In this document: in pieces, positions 1 through 8,648 of the stretch
Layout of the letters: each line of letters starts with the position of its first letter
Position numbering within the stretch: the first letter of the stretch is position 1
NCBI GenBank assembly: GCA_963930775.1
Contig: OZ005696.1
Span: 9,850,980 to 9,914,979, forward strand
Source of the DNA: Cliona cf. orientalis
Taxonomy: Eukaryota; Porifera; Demospongiae; Clionaida; Clionaidae
Reading direction: 5' to 3'
Length of the DNA stretch: 64,000 nucleotides
Made by a program: the position numbers and the translations under genes
Notes under the pieces: model-generated
What the model saw: only the letters and a program-made list of their open reading frames with translations
The model's database searches: none
Told to the model about the DNA's origin: nothing

Positions 1-1694
1 ACAGTGTTATCATGAATGACCTCCCTGGGATCCTGTGCGCCATCGCTCATGGGGGCAGCACCAACTATGTCAACCGAGAGGATGGGGCCAAGTCACCGAT
101 ACTCTTAGCCGTAGAGGCAGTAAGCTAAGCTGAGACTTACGTACATATAAATAATATTATAATACTATTATGAAAATAGTTAGCGATAAAAATGGTTATC
201 ATTGAGTGAAGAATAGATAATTGAAGAATGAATTGAGCGCTGTTTTATTGCCCTCTTGTAGGATAACCCAGCAATGACAGAGTATCTCTATCAGAATGGA
301 GCTAAGCTGTCGGCTGTGGATAAGAGCGGTCGTACACTTCTTCACTACGCTGTGATGAAGGACGACGCCAGCTTGGTCATGACCCTACTCAGGCGAGGGG
401 TACAGCCAGATGCAAAGGACAACGACGGCAAAGACCCAATGGCGATCGCTATGGAGAAGGAGAACGGAGACATCGTCACAATGTGAGATTTGTGGAGCGC
501 AATCAAGGAAGAAAAATTATGATTAATTTTTTTTTATTAATTTTGTTTTTGGTTTAGGCTGCGGATGTGCGTGTTTCAGAGCCAAGCCCAGCAGGGTTCT
601 GACGACAGACAGAGTCAGTACAGTGAGTGATACACACACCTACCTAACCTAGTACCTAGTACATATTATTAACCCTCGGCGCATGCGCGAGGGTTACGGT
701 AGTCGTTCTGTGTGTAAGTGAGTGAGTGTGTGTGTCTGTTACCGCGCTAGCTGCTACATACCTGTTTTATACGTTGAAAACAAGGTGCCATTAGGCTTTT
801 TGTCGTAGATACAATATATGCATTGTGTGGATTTCGTTGAAAATGCTTTGTTCAAAAGTTCTGGCGACATTTTCTGACCACCACGGCCTTCTTCGCTTCT
901 TGACGAGCTCTCGCTCGATGAAAGAGACAGTATAGCCGCTTCATTTCAAGAAGATTAGTGTGTAGCTCAAGCGATAGTTCTTGTAACTCGACTGACTTAT
1001 CACTCAGTCACAGTAGGCTATCAACTAAGCTTCTTGGCTTTACTTTGTACTAGACTAGATCTGCTGATCTGGCATGCACGTGGTACTATTACGTAATACC
1101 GTGCAATCAGTAATGCATTCTTGTGGTTATACTTAGTACTCTCTACAACACTGCTATCAGCAACAGTGCTGCAGGCTTAGCTAGCAAATTTGCAACATAT
1201 ACACTAGTCACTACTGCAATTAATCTTACAGCGCCGAGGGTTTAGCACCAATGGTGTTCATTGTGGTATGCATTTTTGTAGTGAAAATAGCATATCGGTA
1301 TGTACCTGAATTCTAGTGATTTTTTCAGTATGTCTTGTTATGAAGCCTCACCCAGTCAGTTGCTCCCTCCCTCCTGCCCTACTAGCTCAATATACTAATA
1401 AATAAAGGCCACTGCAGGCTACCTTTCAATGATCTTTCTTATGTCAAGAAAAAGGAGCTGCAGTAGGGGAGAGCCTTGGGGTGGTCTGGGGATGAGGCTA
1501 TCATTTTTCTGCATGGCTCAGACCTGGTCTATTACCATTGTATTATCTGATCTTGTCTTTCAGTGGAGGAACTGGCTACAGAGTTCTACCGTGACATTGA
1601 GGTGGCCTCTCTGGTGGACCCTGACAGGATTAAGAGAAAATCAACGGCTAGTTTAGAAGACTCCTCCTCCTCAATCAGCCGAGACTCCAAATAA
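1..1694 (+). CDS. ACAP: ACAP-like ArfGAP with ankyrin repeats (3' end only)
   Basis: C-terminal part of a gene that begins before the window. Exons: 1-119, 262-482, 558-622, 1564-1694, with GT-AG introns in matching phase, ending at TAA 1692-1694. The translation carries ankyrin repeats: a first helix pair with AIAHGGSTNYVN, then GAKLSAVDKSGRTLLHYAV and GVQPDAKDNDGKDPMAIA, followed by DIVTMLRM and a Ser-rich acidic tail. The order and the motif GKDP-x-IA match the C-terminus of ACAP1/2/3 (centaurin beta), ArfGAPs for Arf6 that act at recycling endosomes. The BAR, PH and ArfGAP domains would lie upstream and cannot be seen, so the exact paralogue is not assigned. The last intron is about 940 bp and holds a MITE. 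Confidence 0.8.
672..1241. mobile_element. PIF/Harbinger-like MITE in the last ACAP intron
   Basis: About 570 bp bounded by an 11-bp terminal inverted repeat: ACCCTCGGCGC at 672-682 and its complement GCGCCGAGGGT at 1231-1241. Both sides are flanked by TTA (669-671 and 1242-1244), a 3-bp target duplication of the TWA kind made by PIF/Harbinger transposases. Just inside the left end is a short palindrome with GCGCATGCGC. No transposase reading frame is present, so it would move only with help from an autonomous relative. Confidence 0.7.
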
Positions 1695-1915
1695 TGATGT
1701 CATGGGATATTTATTATGATTGTGCCGGTCATTATTATGATTTTTATTTTTGTGTTGAACAGTGTGTCTCACTAATTATCGCAATAATTAATTTTACCTG
1801 ATTTTATGCAAGTCATCAACCTCTCATTCTCTACATGTGTTTGTCCCCTTGATACAAGTTGTGGTGTTTATGATTATTATGAATTTTGCTGATTATACAT
1901 GAATTATTATTATTT

Positions 1916-3023
1916 TCAAGAGATGGTACATTTACTGGATCGAGTTGAATTGGTATCGCTTTGAGTGCTGAGTGTGCTGCTATTGGAGTCTGTGTGGTGG
2001 AGGAGGGGTGTGTCCGAGGGCAGCCGGGGGTAGTCATCGAGATACTCTAAGCTGGGAACACTCTGGAACATTCTGCATAAGAACAATATAACAAGTATGC
2101 ATTCATGTAGTAGATCTGCATGTATAATATAATAATAGGCTAGTATATAATATAATATCCCCAGCTGAGCTTCCATATCAAAACATTCTTCAGGTTCTAT
2201 GATAGAGAGATATTCCTTGATGGTCGCTTACTTGAATCTGTATCCACGGACACCAAACTCGGTGGGATTTCCCCTAAAGTGCAATGATGTGAGATTAGGG
2301 TACTTTGACGACAGCTGTGGAACAGACATGAATTGATTGTCCGTGAGAGAGAGGTGTTGAAGCTTCGGAGCTGATGGAAGTTTCTTGGCAGATGAAAATC
2401 TATTTCTAGATAAATTGAGGTGCTTGCACTGTGGCAGGCACACCTTACTGAGGTCAGAGAGACCATTGTCCGTTAGCTGAAGGTGAGTGCAGTTGACAAG
2501 ACGGGAGAGACATCTCATCAATTCTGATTTCTGATATGCATCTCCCAAATCTTGGTAAGACAGATTTACAGACTGCATGCCATGACAATGTGAAAAATGA
2601 ACCATTAATAAAGTTTGAGGAATATAATTAATTTCCAGATATTATGCTTACTTCAGCATTTTCCCAGTCCTCTGCCCTGTTCCTGAAGTCTCTCCAGTCC
2701 CCTCCCTTCTTGCAGTACATCATCGCATGAGAGGCATACGATGACGTGACATTGACCGGACCCTCCCTAATCCTGGGAGAGTGGAGGTCGCTCCCTCTGA
2801 TCTCCTCTCCTCCCTGAAGCTCGTACCAGCGGCTGAACTGGTACGCTGCACTCGGTACTTCCTATAACAACAGAATATTAATTTTTAATTTCCATTTAGC
2901 ACTAAATATTATTATGGTCTCTCAAAGATAGCAATATAATAATATAATTCTTACTTCAATATTGTTTCCATTAATGTTCGTGGGTCTTGCTGGTTGAAAT
3001 GTGCCTATTCCGTTAGTTAGCAT
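1916..3023 (-). CDS. Leucine-rich repeat protein, function unknown
   Basis: Four exons on the minus strand: 3023-2955, 2861-2652, 2572-2232, 2072-1916, stop TGA at 1918-1916; about 258 residues. The middle exon encodes four to five LRRs with pattern LxxLxLxxNxL (for example LQLTDNGLSDL, LNLSRNRF, LSLTDNQF, LHFRGNP), followed by an LRR-cap-like segment with PSLEYLDDYPRLP and a Ser/Thr-rich tail. The preceding exon has a basic and aromatic stretch (MMYCKKGGDWRDFRNRAEDW) that I do not recognise. The start at 3023 is the first in-frame ATG of the conserved reading. A possible further 5' exon around 3430-3500 does not join in phase with it. No family beyond LRR is assigned. Confidence 0.6.
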
Positions 3024-3537
3024 AGTCAGAACCTGCAGGTGGACGAGATAAATCAATGTGGATGAATTTTATTGGTAAGGATATCCGTGGCTGAAGCCAA
3101 TTGGTGATAGACACGACGATATGTGAAAATAGGTGATAAACGGTTTGAGCGGAGTAAGAGGGCGTCGATATTAAAGGAAGTCTTCGCTGGTGTGAATGCT
3201 CAGCATAATGATCCGCGAATACCGTAGACCAGCGACAGTACAGTACGCGTAGACCTGCCTATAGTTACAAACTGGAACGATAATGTACTATGATGGGTCT
3301 AGATCTACGCAGTAAACTGCAGAAAAAATTATCTTCTACTTATCCAAAATGATGGTCAGGAACACCTCTAGCGCAGGCTACAACTCAGAATAGTTTCTTA
3401 TTGGTAGATCTACACCGCGATTCTCACCATATCTCTTCATGGCCAACAGCACACTCTCTGCATCAAAACAGCTTCTTTTTAGTGTTTCAACATCAATCTC
3501 TCTAAAGAGGAGGGGCTAGTTATGTTTGCATTTATTA

Positions 3538-3546
3538 CGCATGCGC
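3538..3546. promoter_or_regulatory. NRF1-like palindrome upstream of the 3586 gene
   Basis: ACGCATGCGCAC, the core of the NRF1/alpha-Pal site, lies 40 bp before the ATG at 3586 and in the divergent gap to the minus-strand LRR gene. Function is inferred from motif and position only. Confidence 0.4.
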
Positions 3547-3585
3547 ACCTACTTGAAATCCCGCCCACCCCCTTATCACACAACA

Positions 3586-3978
3586 ATGGCTGGCAGATGG
3601 AACGTAAACACGACCAGCACTGCCGAGCAATGGACCACTGACCGCCACTCATCTTTCGGTCGCCAGGAGTCGATGGACGTGAGCCGGGCGGCGGGACAAC
3701 TAGGGCCAGAGAGAACCGAAGGATATCAATATCCAGATCAGCGACAGCTCCAACAACCACAATTCGACAACGGAAGTAGTGATTCTTCTGGTTCCGTGTC
3801 TCGTAAGAGGACTCGAACTGAGGAGGAGGAGGGAGAAGGAGAAGGAGAGGGGAGGGAAGTAGAGAAGAGAGGGTGTGAGGAGGGTATGTCATGGTGGACA
3901 TGCCTCATGCTGGGAGTCAGCCAGGACAACTCAAGACAACAGGTCATCAAGAAACACCACAACCAACACAAAAAATAA
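3586..3978 (+). CDS. Small basic/acidic protein of unknown function
   Basis: Intronless reading frame of 130 codons. The ATG at 3586 follows CAACA; the frame is open upstream, but this ATG sits 40 bp after an NRF1-like promoter palindrome. Composition is low-complexity: a Gln/Ser-rich N-terminal half, a nuclear-localisation-like RKRTR near residue 80, a Glu/Gly run after it, then MSWWTCLMLGV and a His/Lys-rich end (KKHHNQHKK). It lies between a divergent LRR gene and CYB5RL. I do not recognise a family. The AT-rich 3' flank with AATAAA directly after the stop fits a real transcript end. It could be a lineage-specific nuclear protein or a chance frame. Confidence 0.4.
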   Translation: MAGRWNVNTTSTAEQWTTDRHSSFGRQESMDVSRAAGQLGPERTEGYQYPDQRQLQQPQFDNGSSDSSGSVSRKRTRTEEEEGEGEGEGREVEKRGCEEGMSWWTCLMLGVSQDNSRQQVIKKHHNQHKK

Positions 3979-4081
3979 ATTATTGGAAGGATCCACGTAA
4001 TTAACTAACGTATGAGTAGCAGAATTATATGTCTAATAAACGGAGTATAGAAGACTACGGATTTTTTTTTAAAGTATAAGT

Positions 4082-5538
4082 ATGGAAGAAGATCTTCCCG
4101 ACCGTCCAGAGGAGCCGTTGCCTAGTGACTGCTGTGGTGGGGGGTGTGTCCCCTGCGTCATGGACGTCTATCAAGATCAGCTACAGCAGTGGGAAAAGTT
4201 GAAGTCGATGAATCCTAGCGAGAGATCAAAGTGGAGGGAAGATGAGAGGAGAGCAGCAAGGGAGAGAGGCAGTGGGGAGAAGAAGGTGGCCATATCGCTG
4301 GCAGAGTATAGACCGTTCACCATCACCAACATTGAGCAAGTCAGCAAGGACAGCTTCATCTTTACATTTGGGTTGCCAATGGATACAACGCTTGGACTCC
4401 AAGTTGGTCAGCACATCGTGCTAAGGTATTATTATGATAATTTATTGTAGCTAGCAGCTCAAATTGTGTAAAAAATTAATAAAATTACCATAAATCTGGA
4501 AATTTTCATTGTAAAAATATTTTCTTAGTCGATGGTGGTTATGAAAATTAATCTTAGCATGCACTATTAACACTAATGCGGTAAGGGGGCATTCCTATGA
4601 AAAATTTTTTACACAAAAATTTATCATACGAAAGTTTCTTTACACGAAAATTTCCATATCTACAGTAATAAGAACTTTTATGCATTTAGGGTTCGAGAGA
4701 CTAGTGGTGGGTATACCAGTCGCCAGTACACTCCCATCAGTCCTCTAGAGCAGACTGGATCATTCCAAGTACTGATCAAGGTGGGTGTGTGTGTGTGTGT
4801 ATGTGTGTGTGATGTCAGTATGTCACTTGGTTGCTATGCCTCCCTCGATCAGTTGTATGGCGGGGGTCAGATGTCTCGTCATGTGAGAGAGTGGAAAGTG
4901 GCCAGCTCAGCAGAATGGAGGGGACCATTTGGGGGATTCACATATTCACCAAATAAGGTACCTTGTTTAATATCTTTGAATTAGACTTCCCCACTTATAT
5001 ATGCAAAACAGACTAGTTTGCATCACTGAGGGGAGCTTGAACCATATTTCCCCAATATCAATGATCCGCCATGATTTTTTTAACTGACACACACACTACA
5101 CTAACACAGTACAGTCGTATTGGTATGCTATGCTGTGGGACTGGCATAGCTCCGATGATCCAGGTGGCCCGTGCTGTCGTGGAGAGAGAGGAAGAAGAGA
5201 CATTCCTCCACCTGGTATATGGCTGCAGAACTCAAGATGACGTACTCCTGAAGACAGAGCTAGACCACTTTAGCTCCTACTGGAACTTTACTGTGCTCTT
5301 TGCGCTCAGCAGAACCACTCAGTCGAATTTAGCCATCAACCCTGGCTCCATCAAGTATGCAGATAAGGTGCACTTTGGAAGGATCGATGCTAAGTTGGTG
5401 GAGCGGGAGATGCCACGCCCCCAGGCAGGGGGTGGGCGGAGCATAGTGCTGATTTGTGGGACGCGGTCGTTTGATGACGACATGATACAGTACCTCATGC
5501 GATTGGGATACACAAGTGACATGTATTTTAAATATTGA
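4082..5538 (+). CDS. CYB5RL: NADH-cytochrome b5 reductase-like (CYB5RL)
   Basis: Four exons: 4082-4425, 4690-4780, 4853-4957, 5110-5538; 322 residues, close to human CYB5RL. The N-terminus has the oxidoreductase-like motif EPLPSDCCGGGCVPCV found in this family, then an FAD-binding barrel (VGQHIVLR, the FAD-phosphate-type RQYTPIS, and GGGQMSRHV for the FAD diphosphate) and a WRGPFGGF segment. The last exon is the NADH-binding half with CCGTGIAPM and VLICGTRSF. Family members transfer electrons from NADH to cytochrome b5 for lipid desaturation and related redox chemistry; the exact partner of the -like branch is not known. The CysCys-x3-Cys-x2-Cys N-terminal motif is intact. The second intron is only 72 bp. 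Confidence 0.9.
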
Positions 5539-5950
5539 AACAGGTCACAAGTCACTTCCCAAGATCATTCAGGTCGTAATCTTATACTTTGTGGGAATTT
5601 TTATTATCATGCATTATTGTACTATAATAATATTATTATGGATACTATATAATTTTGTCGTACTCTCACTATGATTACACTGTTATTAAAATTAATAGAT
5701 GATCATGCATACTTGCCACATTATCCATGACATTTATATACTAGTCTTGCAAAGTTAATAGCAATGGCATAATAATAGAGGTGAAATGAAAAAAAAAAAA
5801 ATTCTAACCCCATCCTCCCATCGACCTTCCGAGCTCTAGGCTGGAACGTTGGTCAGGGTACACTGCATACATTACTGCAGCCAGTTAGGCTTCTGTGTCA
5901 CAGCCACAGGGGACCGAAGTCAGCCTATGGTGGATTACCAGGCTTTATCC
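5539..5950. other. AT-rich intergenic spacer after CYB5RL
   Basis: Rich in ATTATT runs and a poly-A tract near 5790. Probably 3' UTR and spacer; no gene seen. From about 5815 a G/C-richer stretch leads into the first flanking repeat of the satellite. Confidence 0.5.
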
Positions 5951-5952
5951 AG

Positions 5953-6074
5953 GATGGGGGGTATTCGAGGGAGGAACCTGGGTGACCCCTAAGCCATATT
6001 ATATGCCCAGGACCATGTGCAGTTTTAAGCTGCAGGTGCCAGAGGGGATACCCCTGACACCGTCTAGCCCCGAT
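5953..6074 (+). repeat. Left direct repeat flanking the minisatellite
   Basis: About 120 bp starting GGATGGGGGGTATTCGAGGG and ending CACCGTCTAGCCCC. Nearly the same sequence recurs in the same orientation at 7391-7508, so the pair brackets the 1.1-kb tandem array. Sequence differences are a few substitutions and a small deletion (TATTATATG versus TATATG). Confidence 0.8.
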
Positions 6075-7208
6075 GGGTAAAATTGGTAAAATTAGTAATT
6101 ATGGCACTTTAGGTGACGGCAGCGAAAAGGGTAATGTTGATAAATTAGCAATTTTGGTGAACTGCAGGCGACGGCAATGACAAGGTGAAATTGGTAAAGT
6201 TGGTAAAATTGGTAAAATTAGTAATTTTGATGAGCTGTAGGTGGCGGCAGTGACAAGGTAAAATTGGTAAAATTAGTAATTATGGTGCTTTAGGTGACGG
6301 CAGCGAAAAGGGTAATGTTGGTAAAATTGGTAAATTAGCAATTTTGATGAACTGTAGGCGACGGCAGTGACAAGGTAAAATCGGTAAAGTTGGTAAGATT
6401 GGTAAAATTAGTAATTTTGGTGAACTGTAGGCGACGGCAGTGACAAGGTAAAATTAGTAATTTTGGTGAGCTGTAGGTGGCGGCAGTGACAAGGTAAAAT
6501 TGGTAAAATTAGTAATTATGGTGCTTTAGGTGACGGCAGCGAAAAGGGTAATGTTGGTAAAATTGGTAAATTAGCAATTTTGATGAACTGTAGGCGACGG
6601 CAGTGACAAGGTAAAATCGGTAAAGTTGGTAAGATTGGTAAAATTAGTAATTTTGGTGAACTGTAGGCGACGGCAGTGACAAGGTAAAATTAGTAATTTT
6701 GGTGAGCTGTAGGTGGCGGCAGTGACAAGGTAAAATTGGTAAAATTAGTAATTATGGTGCTTTAGGTGACGGCAGCGAAAAGGGTAATGTTGGTAAAATT
6801 GGTAAATTAGCAATTTTGATGAACTGTAGGCGACGGCAGTGACAAGGTAAAATCGGTAAAGTTGGTAAGATTGGTAAAATTAGTAATTTTGGTGAACTGT
6901 AGGCGACGGCAGCGACAAGGTAAAATCGGTAAAGTTGGTAAAATTGGTAAAATTAGTAATTTTGGTGAACTGTAGGCGACGGCAGCGACAAGGTAAAATC
7001 GATAATGTTGGTAAAATTAGTAATTTTAGTGAACTGTAGGTGTCGGCAGTGACAAGGTAAAATTGGTAAAATTAGTAATTTTGGTGAACTGTAGGCGACG
7101 ACAGTGACAAGGTAAAATTGGTAAAATTAGTAATTTTGGTGAGCTGTAGGCAACGGCAGCGAAAAGGGTAATGTTGGTAAAATTGGTAAATGTGAACTGT
7201 AGCCTAGG
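6075..7208. repeat. Minisatellite with 236-bp higher-order repeat
   Basis: Tandem array of units of roughly 40-65 bp built on GGTAAAATTGGTAAAATTAG followed by TAATTTTGGTGAACTG and TAGGCGACGGCAGTGACAA. Diagnostic variants (GGTGCTTTAGGTGACGG then CGAAAAGGGTAATG) recur at 6284, 6520 and 6756, giving an exact 236-bp higher-order period. This shows expansion of a multi-unit block rather than single units. The reading frames inside are by-products of the repeat. The same unit family reappears at 62.1-63.0 kb. Confidence 0.9.
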
Positions 7209-7390
7209 TGACGGCAGCGGATAATGGAAGGAAAAAAAATCCACCACACTCAAGTCAAAATTATAATATTATGCAAAAAGGAACAAAAATAGTCCCAATC
7301 ATCCCTCCCCTCGGGCCGAGGTGCCGCAGCTTCGGTGATCCGTTTTGGAGTGACACTGCGGACATTACCGCAATTGGCCATACTTCCAGG

Positions 7391-7508
7391 GATGGGGGGT
7401 ATTCAAGGGAGGAACCTGGGCGACCCCTAAGCCATATATGCCCAGGACCATGTGCAGTTTTCAGCTGCAGGTGCCAGAGGGGATACCCCTGACACCGTCT
7501 AGCCCCGT
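7391..7508 (+). repeat. Right direct repeat flanking the minisatellite
   Basis: Near-copy of 5953-6074 in the same orientation, again ending GTCTAGCCCC. It may be the end of a larger mobile element or a duplication produced by the event that captured the array. Confidence 0.8.
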
Positions 7509-7983
7509 TATCGATAGTACCTCCCAGAAAATGCTATTTATTGAGCTGGGACAGGGGGTAGCAAAACGCGTATGGTTTTCACGTTGGAATGTACAGACCG
7601 TGACGTAATTAATTAAAAGCTATGAATATCATTAACTCTACACCGCGGCGGGCGTATAAGTGTATCTCGGTAACGGAAAGAGCTATAGAGCTGGAACAAA
7701 AATCAGAACGTAGCACATAACCAGATGAAAGCAGCTATCATGGTCCTGAACATGCTACTTTATATCTAGACTATACCATAAAAATTAATACATAGCTAGA
7801 CAATTCATGCATGCATGTCAAACCATAACGATGTCAGCAAAATTAATATTATATTTTAGGCCAAAAAACACTTGTATACAATGAAAAATATTATTTTTCA
7901 GACAATTATTTCTCTTATGCTATTATTATAGTCGTCTGCCAGACATGCCTAGTAAAATGTTAAAAATTCTCTCTGCTGGATAA
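7509..7983. other. Intergenic, no gene seen
   Basis: AT-rich spacer without a supported reading frame. The end (about 7930-7983) belongs to the TAGTAAAATG / CTCTCTGCTGGATAA repeat family also seen at 8281-8412 and 13.1-13.5 kb. Confidence 0.5.
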
Positions 7984-8273
7984 TGCACCTATCAATATAA
8001 TGCCCCACTACCCCCCTCCCGGGCGCTATAGGGGGCAACACAGGGGGATTGACATAGAAAACCAAGCCCCAGACAGGGGCATTTGACTTGCATGTATTCG
8101 ATATTTGTCAAATCCCCTATCGTTTCCCCACCCTGGAAGGGGGATAGAGTGGGGATTTGACAGATGAGGCTGGCCCCACCTTACGGGAAGTTGACGAATT
8201 CATTAGTCAAATCCCCACCTTGCCCCTATGGTGCCCGGGAGGGGGGTAGTGGGGCATTACATTGATAGGTGCA
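7984..8273. mobile_element. MITE with about 40-bp inverted ends and TAA duplication
   Basis: 290-bp element. Its ends read TGCACCTATCAAT...CCCGGGC and the complement GCCCGGG...ATTGATAGGTGCA with one mismatch over about 40 bp, flanked on both sides by TAA. The middle contains further inverted GTCAAATCCCC / GGGGATTTGAC segments, so a single strand could fold almost end to end. It sits inside the CTGGATAA-TGTCTAGCAAAATAA repeat. Removing the element and one TAA restores a sequence like that at 13494-13515, which acts as an in-window empty site. Confidence 0.8.
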
Positions 8274-8280
8274 TAATGTC

Positions 8281-8412
8281 TAGCAAAATAATATTATTAT
8301 TCTTTGCTGGATAATAATATTATTTTAGCAAAATACCGGTAAATTCTCTCTGCCAAACGTCTAGCAAAATAATAATATCTGCCAGACAATTTAAATTCTC
8401 TTTGCTGGACCC
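8281..8412. repeat. Diverged TAGCAAAATAATAATT / CTCTGCTGGA repeats
   Basis: Two to three diverged units of the family seen as a longer array in a CSTF1 intron (13.1-13.5 kb) and in a DNAJC21 intron (34.5-34.9 kb). Also continues left of the MITE at about 7930-7983. Confidence 0.6.
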
Positions 8413-8555
8413 AGATTGATAAAAATGCAGATATTCTGATCAGCATGCAATGAATAATTATTTTGGTTCCAAGGCGTAATATAAAACAAGGAAACAATCT
8501 AAAGATGGAGCTATAGAAGAGAGAGAGTAGTGGGACATTGATGATCAAGGATGAA

Positions 8556-8578
8556 ATTTAATAAAGAGAGAGAGAGAA

Positions 8579-8638
<60 letters not shown>
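8556..8638. repeat. GA microsatellite
   Basis: Nearly pure (GA)n of about 80 bp just past the stop of the minus-strand RUN/Rubicon-type gene. A second, GGGA-type repeat lies at about 8771-8812, in the intron before that gene's last exon. Confidence 0.9.
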
Positions 8639-8640
<2 letters not shown>

Positions 8641-8648
8641 AGAAGAAG

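Noticed and set aside
3430-3500. Possible 5' exon of the LRR gene
   Set aside because: An open frame ending at a GTGAG donor exists, but its phase does not match the next exon, so it was not joined.
5895-6080. Frame with GWGVFEGGTWVTP in the satellite-flanking repeat
   Set aside because: The repeated copy at 7391-7508 has an indel relative to it, so the frame is not kept and the sequence is better read as a non-coding repeat.
6075-7208. CRISPR-like regular repeats
   Set aside because: Units are contiguous variants without unique spacers, in an animal nuclear context; it is a minisatellite.
7026-7253. Minus-strand frame rich in Phe/Thr/Asn/Leu within the satellite, and similar frames at 62227-62948
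   Set aside because: These are translations of minisatellite units; the amino acid periodicity follows the DNA repeat and no start, splice or family support exists.
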